Assembly (NCBI GenBank): GCA_001599715.1
Contig: BCHU01000010.1
Location: forward strand, 434,001 to 498,000
DNA from: Phaeotremella fagi
Taxonomy: Eukaryota > Basidiomycota > Tremellomycetes > Tremellales > Phaeotremellaceae
Reading direction: 5' to 3'
Length of the DNA: 64,000 nt
This document shows, in pieces, positions 35,494 through 47,998 of the stretch (position 1 is its first letter; each line of letters begins with the position of its first letter). Below the pieces are notes generated by a model that did not search any database, was not told the DNA's origin, and was given only the letters and a program-made list of their open reading frames with translations. The translations under genes were made by a program, and so were the position numbers.

Positions 35494-38400
35494 TTACGTC
35501 CCACCACCACCAGAGAACTGATTCAGAAACGCTTCAATATCGAAATCCCCTGTCGGTTGACCACCAACCTCGTTCCTATCGTTATCAACATCCTGCTCGT
35601 CATTCCATACCATAGCCATAGAGATATCACCACCCAAAGCCATTGACATATCAGTATCCATCCCCATACCCATTCCCATCCCCATTCCCATGTTCATATT
35701 CAATCCGTTGTTCATATCGTAATTCCCTCCAACTAGGTTGTTCATATCACTGTTTGAAGTGTATATCGAAGGTGAAACCACACTGTTCCATGATATACCA
35801 TCGGATACGTTGTTACCTGTACCAGTACCAGGAGCACTATTTTCCGTCAAAGGTGAAAACCCATTATTAACGAAATTACCACCAAACTGATTACCAGCGT
35901 TATATCTCGAGAAAGGTGAAGACGAATTCGAAGTTACCCCAGCACCACCACCACCACCACCGTTAGGTGGACTCTGGATAAACATCGAGGGGGAAGTACT
36001 ATCGATGTTCAAAAACTGAGCTAAAGATTCGCCATTCCCATACCAAGGTGTTTGACCACCCGCAGCACCGGCGGTCATGAAACCAGGTGAAGAATCAGCT
36101 GAACCCATCAACGTCTGTTGCTGTTGCTGCTGAGCTACAAACGTCCCTCCCAAACCGAAATTCGAAGGTGAACTCAAAGGCAATGACTGTTGTCGTACAG
36201 AAGGGAAACTTGGTACAGCCCCTTCAAACCCAGAATTATCAACCAAAGTAATAGAAGTACCTGTAGAACTCGAATGCGGCGATGGGGTATCTTTCATTTC
36301 TTTCGGACTGTTAGAATATCCACCGGGGTGTTGGTTCGAAACCAAAGAAACACGTTTGGTAGGTGGTGAAGAACCCACACGACGTAATTTAGCAGTTGAA
36401 CTCAAATGACTTAAATCGTCTTCGGTGGATTCACCTGAATTCGGTTCATTTTTAGTCTGATCAGTAGCACTGGATCCCGTTGGGATCGATTTCGATTTAG
36501 TCGATTTAGGTAGTTTCGACGCGGAGAATAAAGCTTGTTGAGCTCGTTTTCTTAGTCTCACTAGAATCGGTAATCCATTTTTTGCCCTGCAACCCTCTCT
36601 AGCTGCAGCAGAGAGATCACAGACGATCGACATCCCATGGAAGGATGGACTGGCGAATGCACATGATGGTGCACGAATGGCAATTGCGGATCTGAAACAA
36701 TTCTATCAGTGATCATACACCTCTGCAATGAAATGTACTCACAAACAAACTGCTGAACTAAAGGCGTGGAACCAGAAGAACCACCAACGAGCCACTAAAG
36801 ACGGATGATAAATAACCAACTGTTTAACGAGCTGAACAATCTCTTGAGCACTTTCATACAGCGCAACGAAACTAGCGCTGAATTTGGAACGAGAAGGATC
36901 ATCTGGATTATCTTTCAATGCACGGGCGAAAGCGGGTCGATTTAGAAGTAATCGAGTTTGAGCTACTAGAAGTCGAATACCTAGACGATGAATCACCTAT
37001 CATGATGGGGTTAGTGTTGGGATAGCCATGGATTGGGGAGAGACTTACCAAATGGGGATGAATCATTCGGTCTAAAGGTAATTCATTGATTGGAACGTTG
37101 GGTAAGAGTGTTTCTGGAAGTGTCTTTTTGACTACAAGAAGCAGTCAGATTGGTTCTTTCCGATTTAGACTGGTCAACTTACAATCAATGATCTCCTGAT
37201 CAAGCTGAGTGACACCTGCATAAGTCAAAGGCGTAGTTTGGGTTTGCTGATCAAATGTTCAGCTGAGAGCTTGCCTTACGAGCAGAACACTCACCATATC
37301 GATAACTCGTTCCATCATACTAATAAGTCGGTACTAAACAAAAGTCAGACAATATCCCAAGCTTTCCTCCAAATCTACTCACTTTGGCATGATGATCTAA
37401 TGAAAGCTATCAGCGTTGTCGTTGCTAATCCGAAAAAACAAACTTACAACCATCGTTATCAGCTACGAGCTGTTCGTCAGCTTCTGGGAATTTGGTATCG
37501 GAAGATTTATTGCTAGTTGCACAAGGTCGTCCAAAGCACAGGGCTTGCAATCGATCATAAGTCTAAGTAAAACGGAATCAGAACCAAGTCCAAGATCTCG
37601 TAGATCAATAACTATGTAATCACTTACCACAATCTCCCAATATATCTGACGTCTTTCCTCAATCTCATAACTCGATAAACCGAAAGAAGAACCGTCCCGA
37701 TGTAATCCAAGCTACAATTTTCATTCATCGATCAAGACCAATCTCATTCCAATGTATGTAACTTACACTCTGAGCAACTTTGACAGCGGAACCAAGGATC
37801 GGCCAGAATATCTCTGCACCGTTCCCAACTATTTCCTTTTAACAAAATCATGCCAATAAGAAAACAACAGGACATACGATTATCGTTCATCATGAAAGTA
37901 CCCATTAAATGTAACGCCTGAACAGTAGCTGGACTAGCGTGTTCTAAACCCGTAACGCTGAGACATGCTCTACCCAATAAAAACAGCTCTTCTCCCCTTT
38001 TATGAACTATTCTTATGTCAGTGATTGGAATCTTATCTGAACGTTGAATAAAACTACATACATGGTTGTCTGTTTAGATCGAACATGACTCCGATGGCCA
38101 TTACCAAAAACACACAAGCGAGTTTATGAGCGTTGGGTGCAGTTTCACCATCGTAAGCGTTCATTAAATGATCGATATCAAACATCGGTCTAGGTAAGAT
38201 TTGGTACCTATCAAACAAAAACTTCAACAACGAGAGTCTATTTTCTTTGTACTGAAAATGACTTACATCCAATTCACGTTCTCCCAATAACTCTCAACTA
38301 GAGATCTACCTTCATCCTCCCAATCAGGTAATTTATCTCTTAAACTCTGAACATCGAAACCAGCACCTCCAGTTCCAGCGGGTATGAAAGAATCGTGTAA

Positions 38401-39385
38401 AGCCAATCTACCATCTGCATAAGCAATTTTTGAAGATTGTCGACGATGTCTAACGGTGTTAGTGAACTGTTGTCCCTGAGCAGAATGAGGTGGTGTGATC
38501 ATCGATGGATTGACGTTGTTATTGAAATTGACATAATCAATTTGTTCAGGGATCAAGGTTGTTCTACTGTTGTCGTTATTTACACCAGCTAAACCCAATC
38601 CACTATTAGGAGTTTCAACCCCATCTTCACCCTCTTCACGTAAATATTCACTTCCAGCAAAACTACCAACGAATTTAGCTTCACCTTCAACACCTATCGT
38701 TAAAGTCCCGAAAGCTGATTCGACGACTTCATCTTCGTTGACCCCCGGTTCGGTTTTGATGTTTCGACGGGGATAAGGTCGGGTGGAGGAGGAAGTTGAA
38801 TCTCTTGGGGTGAAGAGGTAGACTGATGCTGAGGAGAGGAGTGGATGGGGATCGTCATGGTTTTCACCGTGGGCTTGGGCTAGGGCTACTTCAAGTAGAG
38901 ATATACGATGGTGAAGCTGGTTGATGTTAGTTATATCCGTTCGATTTGGATTGTTCTTACTTCTTCAGTGTTGGCTAAGATTAATCTAGAGTGCTGTTAG
39001 CAATTTTCAATTTGCTCGATCAAAGATTGAGCCTACCTTTTGCCCTTTCCAGTTCTCATTTCTCCATTTGGACAAATCTGGGCACATCCTCGCTTTTCAC
39101 CTATAAGTCAAATCAGTACTCCGCTTAGTAACCATTTTACAGCAAAACGAATTCACATGAAGTACAAGGCCAAGTTCTTGAACATTTCAATTTCAATCTG
39201 AAAGGTCATCATCAGCTATCAAACAACGCAAGAAACAATCAAGACAAAACGAACCTTCTACATTCTGCACAACTGAAACTCTGCCTTGTCGATTTATCCT
39301 TCTCGACTTTGACTATTCCAGTTTTGTCTTCGTTCTCGATAGGTAAAGATGGTGGACCCATTGGTGGTTGAGTTGTTGAGACCAT
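35494..39385 (-). CDS. Zn2Cys6 transcription factor with fungal-specific domain (first)
   Basis: Sixteen exons: 39385..39255, 39197..39157, 39100..39037, 38985..38961, 38916..38267, 38207..38062, 38006..37878, 37828..37767, 37711..37628, 37562..37448, 37396..37383, 37333..37295, 37246..37183, 37131..37049, 36996..36743, 36691..35494 (1032 aa). The binuclear cluster is CAECRRLKLKC, then PCTSC and CAQIC: C-X2-C-X6-C-X5-C-X2-C-X8-C, near residues 41-70. A regulator domain of the Fungal_trans family (PF04082) follows: YWENVNWMYQILPRPMFDID, AQSLGLHRDG, EERRQIYWEIVTYDR and CFGRP. The 400-residue tail is disordered, with Gln, Gly and Met-Gly repeats that look like an activation region. An internal exon of 14 nt (37396..37383) is required by frame. 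The target pathway is unknown. Confidence 0.85.
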
Positions 39386-41761
39386 TTACCTGATGATGAT
39401 GATTGTTGTTGAGGTTCTGGTTCTATTTGGATTGTAGGTATGAATAGGTTTCTATATGTGCTGATGAATACATAAAGAAGATGAATGTTGAGTGGCGTGC
39501 GTGATGAATGTATTTCCTCCTTACACACAAGATGTGTTTTAATCTATATCTCCTCGTCTGAAAGATGTTGTTTCCAGGTACGATAACCCCCAAACTATAT
39601 TTACCTCCGGTCAGACAGCAACTTGGATATGTAATTTATGATGATCTTTGATCTTCAATAAGGTAACAGTCTTGACTGAAGATAATTTCGAGTATGAATT
39701 ATCGATGGGAGAGATAAGAAAGGATTGGATGAAAGCCTTCTTTTCAGTTGAGAGGGAAGTGATGATGCACTTTGTTGGTTGATATCTAAGTTCGCTAAGT
39801 GATGGTATAGTAGATGGATTGAGAGTAAGAGATTGAGTTGATAACTTAGGTCTCTTGTTATTGCTAATAATAATACATATGCTCAGTGCTGTGACGAATC
39901 ATTAGAGGGTAAGTTAACTGTTCCGTCTAAGTGGCAGATAAGGATTTCTCTCAAATCTCAACTTGGATCATTTAATGTTACATCTCGAATCAAAGGTAAA
40001 AGGTACTTCAACTCTACCCCTTTGAACGATGATCTACAATCTAGTAACTGCCAAGTCAAACAACAGTGCGTGTATATACAACCTTACATGAAACTTACAC
40101 TTATAACTTTCTTCACCAAATGACTTGAGAACCGACGGAATATAAAACCCAACGACTTTACTCCCTTACTCAGTCATTATTCAAGGCACAATCGGTTCGG
40201 ATAGATATTTAATGGATTATGATTGGACGATGATAGGATCTAGGAATTGTATTGTATTGTATTTCATTTTGCTTACTTACTCTTACTCGCTGTTAAGGTA
40301 TGCTCACAAAGAACAGCTGCCGATGTACGGCAATCAAGAAATGAATCCGTCAGCCAGTCAGCCTCAGCCTCAGGTGGCCAGGTGGATACAAGTAGAGGTA
40401 GGTAGGATCTCACAGTATTTGTACAATCTGTATGGCTGTTCTTATTCCCCGTCTACGGTATGCATGACCGATTGCAGATAACAGTAACAGTAAGTTATTA
40501 CTTAAGGTACTTTACATTACCTGTAATTCAACTTATCACTTCTTACTCAACTCTTCAGTCTAACACATAATCACAACCACCCCCAACTCAATCCCAACTG
40601 TCACTCTCGCACTGTCTGTCTCAACCTAGGCCACCTATACCTCAACTACGGAGTACGGATTGAAATCCAGGGATAACATCGACACGTGAACGTAAATAAC
40701 CCTAGCCTTGCCTGTAATTCCCTTTGATCTATAGCTTAAATTCCAAATTACGACTCTTTCATTCAAGTTTAAACCATTAATTCTCTCATTTTTGCACTCT
40801 TTGTCTTTTCATTCGCTTCCATTAGTATAAGGTTATTTCATCATTCCACCTCTGGGTTTTTCTCGGTAAAATAATAATAATAATTTAAAAAAAAAGGTCA
40901 ATTCCTAACTAGACACGAAAGGACAGGCTGGATGTTTGGGAATTGATTATTCGATTATTTGGGGGTCTCACTTTTAACTTTGTCATTTTTTTGGGTTGGG
41001 TATTATTTTAATTCTTTATCGTTAACTTACAATCCCCATCATTTTTATCATCACTACGACAGACCGTCAATCACCATAAAATCTTATTTTTAACGACAAG
41101 GACACGGAGTCAATCTTTAACACTATTTCGGAGAATTTTAAAAGCGATCAACGTATTAGCTCGCTTGTCAACTTAGACAAAGTTACTTGAAGGGGGTTTT
41201 CCATCATCAAAGGAGATACATACAAGTAAAGGTTAGCTTGTATTCTGCAGAGAGGTGAGTGGAGATCAAACTTTATTTAAAATGAACCGCCTCCCTCCCT
41301 ACCACCTTACCATCTCACTCACGCGGTTTCCATGACTCGTCTCTTTGTCTCCTTGTCTACAATCTACCCCCATCCCCCCCCCCCCCCCCTTCCTCATCCT
41401 ATCCTCATCCTTTATTTCCGTTAATTGATTGATCAATCAATCAACTAGTATCCCCTTCTTCCCAACGCTAAACCTCACCTCTCCGTTTCATACCTACCTT
41501 AACCACCATCTCCCCTCACCTCGCACCATCCACATCCATTTCCACTACACCTCCTTCTCATCCGTCATCGGGAAATACGATATCTTTTCGGTTTAAACAA
41601 TCAACCAACCTTTTTCCCCCTTTACCGCTCTCTTTTAAAGTTAGAATCCTCTTCTTCCTTTTCAAACATGTTAGCTATGTTTTCAAACCAATCTTCATTT
41701 TTATTGAAATCCATTTCTGAAAAACACATTCACATTCAACCCAACTCCAACTTCACTCAAC
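39386..41761. promoter_or_regulatory. Divergent promoter region between two Zn2Cys6 genes
   Basis: 2.4 kb of non-coding DNA between two start codons facing away from each other. The plus-strand side from about 41300 is strongly CT-rich, with a run of 16 C at 41374-41389. An inverted AT-rich repeat around TTGATTGATCAATCAA lies near 41427. These suit basidiomycete promoter and leader sequence. Confidence 0.5.
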
Positions 41762-41781
41762 ATGCCCTTCCGTCCTTTTAG
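41668..41781 (+). promoter_or_regulatory. Candidate overlapping upstream ORF
   Basis: ATG at 41668 opens a 37-codon frame that ends with TAG at 41779-41781, 20 nt inside the downstream coding sequence and in another frame. If the transcript starts upstream of 41668, this would hinder translation of the Zn2Cys6 factor. It may instead be bypassed by a later transcription start. Confidence 0.4.
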
Positions 41782-44700
41782 ACATGCAGAATCTCGAGAA
41801 AGAATTTCAGTTGATCATATCACAGGTATGCAGCCCTATCGTTCAAGCGTCTCTGGCGAAATCGACAATCTCAAATTTCCCGAACTTCAACAACACCAGC
41901 TTCAATCGTCAACCCCAAGAAATTCTTCTTTTCAATTACCACGTCCTTTCTCTCTAGGTGCATCACCTAGAAATTATCTACCCAATTCACCAATTCTTCG
42001 TGACGAACCTTCACCTTCGGGTGGGATGACCGATCCACAGAGTTGGGCACATAACCCAGGTGGATCATCTAATTCCAATTCGAATTCAAATTCAAATTCT
42101 AGACAGAGGTGGTCGTCACCTAATTTACCTGGAGTTTCGCCTCGTGAAAACAATCAAACTCGTTTACCACCACTTGCAGATTTTCCTCATCGAAGTGCTA
42201 CTGCTTCTATATGGGATCAAACTCCTCCTTCATCCAGTTCTTCATTTCCCATAGTCGGTGTGACTAGACACGATTCATATCAATCAAACTATAATTATCG
42301 TACACAAATTTCACCTCCTCCGTTGATGACACCGATCACCGCTGGAAACAGAGAAGAAGAAAAAAAACAATCACCACCACCATCTACATCTCGACCCGTC
42401 ACCGCATCTGCAGGAAAGAAACATTCTGCACCAACAGACAACGAAGACGGTGCACCTCAAAAGAAGAAGAAACGGAGACCAGCATATTCATGTGCAGAAT
42501 GTGCGAAAAGGAAACAGAAATGTAATCGAGAGACACCATGTCAACATTGTTTAGCTAGACGAGTTCCAGAACTTTGCGTTGCTGTGAACAGAGATGGTTC
42601 ACCACCTGTTCGAGCTGCTAAAGCTGATTCTTTCTCGAGTACGAATAAAGGTGATTCAACTCCAGTCATCAAGAAATCACCAGGAGAAATCAAGGACACG
42701 AATTCGAAAACAAACGAAACGGAGATATCAAGTGTTACTCCTGTTAAAGGATCTGGATCAACTGCTAAATCTGCTCCACGTCTTGAAACTCGTGTGGGTA
42801 GGATAGAGAAGATCATGAATGCGGTGTTGAATCGTTTGGATGGGATGGACAGCAGTGCGTTAACTGAATGGAGGATAGGTATGTTTGATGTGATTCACCC
42901 ATAAAACTAACATGTTAGGTCATCCTCCTGCTTCTTCCCCTCGACCTACGAATGTTGCCCTTCAAGAACCTTCTGTTCAGGAAAGAATCAGTGTTTCAGA
43001 TACAGATTCTGTGATAGATGAACGAGAAGCACAGGATGATTGGAAAATAGTTGATGAAGGGAGTAAAGCCAGGAATCCAATTCCACAATCGGTTAGTTGA
43101 AGTCCTCAGCCATCTTCGGTAGATCTCAACTAATCTTTCCTAATTAGCTCAACGAACCTTCAACATCACTTTCATCTGGAATCGATTATCATGGAACTCC
43201 CGCTGAAAAGTTGGCCAAACTTTTCGAAGACTGTGGAGTCAGTTTTGGTCAGGTATGATTGCTTTTTATTTGAATCAATATCGAGTTGTACTAATAGAAA
43301 ATAGCTTCAAAATATCATGAGCGATTTACCTGAACGAAACGAAGCTGAAACGCTTGTCAATTGGTTTTTTGAGAAAGTTAATTACATTCGTTATCCAATT
43401 GATGAAACACTTTTCCGTCGAGGTCAGCTTCTTCTGTCGTTGGCTCTGTTTAACTTGTAGCTGACGGGTACCTCATTACAGCTCTGGAAGGAATTTACAA
43501 CTCTGCACCTAATCTGGAGCCTTCCTCCGTTTTGGCTCTACCTCTGATATTCATCGTTCTATCCATCGCTATCAGAGTAGCTCCTAAAACTTGGTTCCCT
43601 AGTCCAGAAGATAGTCGGAAAAGATCTTTGAAGATGTATTGGCATTGTAAGTGATTCACTATGACTCATTAGAATCATACCATAATCAATCTTGACTGCA
43701 GGTAGAACAGCAATCATCATCTCGTCCGCTGTGAAATCTGAAAATCTTCAACTTGTAGAAACTAGAATTTTGGTGAGTTGAAAGATTCAAACAACTTCTT
43801 CCACTAACGTTTTAGACCGGTTTATATTTGATTCTCATGCATGATCGGCGATTAGCTGAAGGATGGGCGGAATTCAGAGCTGGTCTTACGACTGGTCAAG
43901 CTATTGGTTTACATCGTGATGGCGCTAAATTGAATCTTGGAGCTTTTGTTACGGAATATAGAAGACGATTATGGTCGTATCTCTGTCATGCTGATGCTAC
44001 GTGAGTTTATACTTATGTTGATGAATCAAACTGTATCTGATCATCTTTAGATATTCTTGTTTACTTGGTCGACCCACATCTATCGATAGTAATTGTGTGG
44101 ATACGAAGTAGGTTTTGTCGTTTTTCGTTTCAAGCAGTTGATCATTTATTTAATTATTCGCTTCTAGACCACCCTCTAATCTTGAAATCTCCGAATTATT
44201 CCAAGATCACACTACACAACCTAAACCCATGTCTGAACCGACAACTGCGACATATTTGATTTTACGTAAAGGTCTTGCAGATATAGTCAACAAGGTGAGC
44301 TTTCTCGTATGCGAACTGTCTTGAGCGGCATTGATTGACGTGACTTTCCTAGATGACTCTTCATTTCCAGCGCCTACGCGCTCAAGCATCTTATCACGAC
44401 GTAGTGAATATCGATGGAGATTTCAAAAAGTTTGTCCAGAATTTACCTCCACACTTCAAGATGAAGGATGCAGATAAATCACTTGATAAAGGTGAGTCTA
44501 TTGCTGTTTTTCCAAGATGATTCGTCAGACTGATCGGCTGGGATAGATCTACCATGGTTACCTGTTCATAGATATTACATTTGTACGGAAATCTTACATT
44601 TCACCATTATTTTACACGTAAGTCCTTTTTCTCCATACAGTCCTCGGAATTGACCTTTGGTTGTGGAATATCAGCGTCCATGGTTACTTCGAAGACTCCG

Positions 44701-46063
44701 TTCTTCTCGATATGCTGTTTCCAGAACTGCTTGTTTCGAAGCTGCCGTTACGGATTACAAACTTGTCAGTGATATCGTTTTCCAATTTGATCATTTCTCT
44801 GAAACTTGTGTTAAGCGTCAAGCATTTAAAGTCGATTGTCCAAACTTTTTCGAAACTTTACTGGGTAGCTCTTTCCGAGAATTCGTGAGTTGATTTGTTG
44901 TTTGATAAATGAAATATCATCTGATCGTGCGATAGAATGCTGCCATGATTGCTGGTATTGGGGTACTTGTAGATCCAGTAGGTTCTACCTCTTCTAGGTT
45001 TGAAGACCGGAACTAAATTTTTGTTTCTAGTCTGGCGAGTACGCTAGTGACATGCGTGGAATGGTTGCAAGTTTCTTGGAACAACATCCTCATGATCCTA
45101 AAATGGATGATTTCTCTCAAAAGGAAGCAGCGATCGTGAGTGTTAAGTAGATCTTGCTGGATAAAGTGATAACCCCAATTCTAGATTTACACGCTTCATT
45201 GTCGTATCAAAGCACTTCCAGTTATGGATTCGGAAAAGGTTGAAAGACATAGGGCGGTTCCTAGGTTACCACATGATAACACGTCTTTTGAGAGGACTTC
45301 ACCTCGAAATTCAACTACTGGAATCAACCATCAGATGTTACCACCAAATGGTGGAATTACACGACCAGGAAATAATAGTGCTTCGTCAAGTCCTATGATG
45401 TCTATCGGGATGAAAACACCTTTAACGTCATTCCGTGGTGCGGCTCAATCATCTGGAAGTGGAAGTAGTCCGGAGGAAGATCATCCTCAACAATTGTATG
45501 TTGTTCATTGATGACTGTATTTGCGTTTGTCTGATTCATGAAACTTAGATTGGACCACTGGTTATCCCACACTAACAACAATTCTTTTGGTCCAGGCGCA
45601 GATCTAACGATGTATCCAACGACATACGCCGTAATGGATCCTACCAACACGATAGATCCAGCTCAGATATCGTATTACGATCCAACACACTACATCCCAA
45701 TGAACGTTAATGAAAATCAAAATGAATTCTATCTGGATAACAATGAAAACAACAACACCAGTGGTACAGGGATTAATACGGGATTGAACGGTACGACATG
45801 GTTCGATCCTAGTTATGCGGTCACAGGTCCGAATTTGGGTATGGGAATGGCTTTACCTACTGTTAGTTTTAATTCTGGTCATCTTTCGGCTAATCTTGGG
45901 AATGGGGATGGGAACAATCAATCGTTCTGGAATACACTTGTTGATGGTATGTTTCTTTGTTTTCCTATTTGATAGAGTGTTTTTTAATACTGATTTTGAT
46001 CTTTTAGGTATCATTGGTGGCGTTCAGACTCCTTACGAACCACCTACTTCTTCGTCTGCTTGA
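41762..46063 (+). CDS. Zn2Cys6 transcription factor with fungal-specific domain (second)
   Basis: Eighteen exons: 41762..42878, 42919..43091, 43148..43252, 43305..43422, 43482..43646, 43702..43772, 43816..44000, 44051..44107, 44168..44294, 44353..44491, 44547..44617, 44675..44764, 44816..44884, 44936..44977, 45031..45135, 45185..45495, 45549..45946, 46008..46063 (1132 aa). A disordered Ser/Pro/Asn-rich N-terminus precedes a basic KKKKRRPAYSC. The cluster is CAECAKRKQKC, then PCQHC and PELC, near residue 244, with the same X8 last spacing as the neighbouring factor. The Fungal_trans-like domain includes LVNWFFEKVNYIRYPIDE, GLTTGQAIGLHRDG, EYRRRLWSYLCHADATYSCLLGRP and LPWLPVHRYYICTEILHFT. The Asn/Tyr/Gly-rich tail resembles an activation region. 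The target pathway is unknown. Confidence 0.87.
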
Positions 46064-46200
46064 AAGCAGACGATATACTTTACGACTGTCATATTACTTT
46101 GAATAAACATACATTATTTACTTATAATTCGGATTAGGAATACGGAATTTTACATTTGCATATGCACGGATTGTATCATGTTGGAATTGGACGAGCACTC

Positions 46201-46272
46201 ATTCATTCATTCATTCATTCATTCATTCATTCATTCATTCATTCATTCATTCATTCATTCATTCATTCATTC
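46201..46272. repeat. ATTC microsatellite, 18 units
   Basis: An uninterrupted tetranucleotide array of 72 bp in the 3' flank of gene A. The homologous flank of gene B (near 47470) carries only CATTCATTCAG, so the array expanded after the duplication or shrank in the other copy. Confidence 0.9.
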
Positions 46273-46392
46273 ACTTTACGAGGGACAGATTCGACATTCA
46301 TTCAATGTATACAATATTTCTTTGATTCTTCCTTACTAACCTCCTTCTCCGACGAGCCTTCCTATCTAATAGTAGGAGGTACTACCGCTAGC

Positions 46393-47004
46393 CTATGGTC
46401 CTGTAGACCAATCGTATTCCCCATCAGCGGAAACTCCACGTATATCGTAATCGAACACCTGTTTAGCCGCAGACTGATGATGCTGTAACTCTGGATCCCC
46501 GTTGTAATAATTGAGACAAGACATTAAAGCTTCGAAATCTTCCTCACTACCACCCAGCGACTTACCACTCAACCTATCATTAATCACTCTAGCACCTCTG
46601 ACTAGTGTCTCATCGTTTCTGTGCTGAAAGCGAGTACAGAGGTACCTGAGGGACTCGGCTTGATCCGGTGATAGATTTGTTCTTTGAGTGGGTACTTGGT
46701 AGCTGGTGGATGCTGTAGCGTGGCTGGGTTCTTCGTACACAGTGCTTTCTTCGTACAATGGATATGCGGTTCTGGGTATTTCAGAAATCACGATCTTATT
46801 AAAAGGGAGAGATTGAACTTACCGTTCTTCGCCTGAGCGGTGTGAGCGATGGGTTGAGCCTGAGGGTTCGCTGGGGTGGCTGTGTGAGTGTCGGTTTGGT
46901 TTTGACTGTTCACTTGGGTGGTTTGAGTGCCGGCTTGGTTGTTCGCTTGGGTGTTTGCTTTTGTGTTTGCTTGTGTGTTTACCGTGTTTGCCGTGGTTTC
47001 CCAT
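46393..47004 (-). CDS. Small-protein family member A, histidine-rich N-terminus
   Basis: Exons are 47004..46823 and 46771..46393 (186 aa), joined by a phase-2 intron (donor GTAAGT, acceptor CCCAG). No family is recognised. The N-terminal 58 residues are a His/Ser/Lys repeat region (HGKHGKHTSKHKSKH, then PSEQPSRHSNHPSEQ). Then comes a core shared with gene B: LSPDQAESLRYL, VRGARVINDRLSGKSLGG and FEALMSCLNYYN. There is no signal peptide or membrane segment. The His-rich tail could bind metal, which is inference. The flanking DNA resembles that of gene B, so the two are a tandem duplicate pair. First of five related minus-strand genes between 46.4 and 54.5 kb. Confidence 0.65.
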
Positions 47005-47499
47005 CTTGAATAATATGTGAACAATCTTTGTTGACCAGAAATTGGCTTTAAGTGTTGCTTGTGATAAATTTGGTGGTTATGATTGTTCTGGGGATATGTA
47101 AAGAAGAGAAAGTGATTCTTGCAAGTACTGTACAGTAAGTAAAATCCATTGCTCCACCAAGTGTCTTCTTTCCGATAAGCACTCCTTTTTATCGGTTTTT
47201 TCTCGCCTTCTGGGGATAAAGGGGAGATCATCGGGGATTACATTTGAGAGGACAGCATTCTGCAGTATATTGCAGAGCGACGGTATAATCAGATTTACTT
47301 ACGAAGGCTATTAGACTAAATTACATCTCGTTCAGCCGGCTGCCACACAGAACCCCACCCCTTGAGTACTGTACTTATCTTCATCACTTTCACCCTCACT
47401 CTCACTTCATATGCAGGAATTGCATCATATCGAAATTGAAAGAGCATTTATGGACGTGAGACAGATTTGACATTCATTCAGTTACACAAGTACATTGTT

Positions 47500-47998
47500 T
47501 CATTGATCCTTCTCAACCTCGTTCTCGGACGAGTCTTCCTTTTGACTGCTAACCTTTGATTCCGACATTACCTCAACACCACCAGAGTCTCCAGAACGGG
47601 ATGAAATATCATTAGAGAGCAAGGTCCTAATCGTCTCCTGACGTTGTCTTACGATCTCAGACTTGGTCCAAAAATCGATACATAACATCACATCTCTGGT
47701 ATTGCGTCGACCATCACCGAGCAATGTACCATACAACCTACTCTTAATTAGTTCAGTACCTCTTACTAGCCGCGCAGTCTTTCTGTTACTGTTTGTAATG
47801 ATGGAATAGAGGAAGGTGAGGGCTTCGATCTGAGTTTCTGTTAAGGACGGATCGATGGTCTTACTGTGAATGGTTTCTTCTTCCTCTGTGGATTCTTCCA
47901 AGTCTGGGAGCTCGAATCTGTGCATTTTAGTAAATATGATCTGAATGATGATGATGAAGCAAGACTAACCGTACTGATTTGGTTAATTCTGATCTCAT
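47500..47998 (-). CDS. Small-protein family member B
   Basis: Exons are 47998..47970 and 47917..47500 (148 aa), phase-2 intron inside the Arg codon of SVRF. The short first exon gives MRSELTKSV. The core carries DPSLTETQIEALTFLYSI, nearly identical to gene C at the first six positions. Next is LVRGTELIKSRLYGTLLGDG, close to gene A, then VMLCIDFWTKSE. The C-terminus is acidic and Ser-rich and ends EVEKDQ. No known domain, signal peptide or membrane segment. An internal Met at 47925 could be taken for the start, but it overlaps the acceptor and would lose the shared gene structure. Confidence 0.65.
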
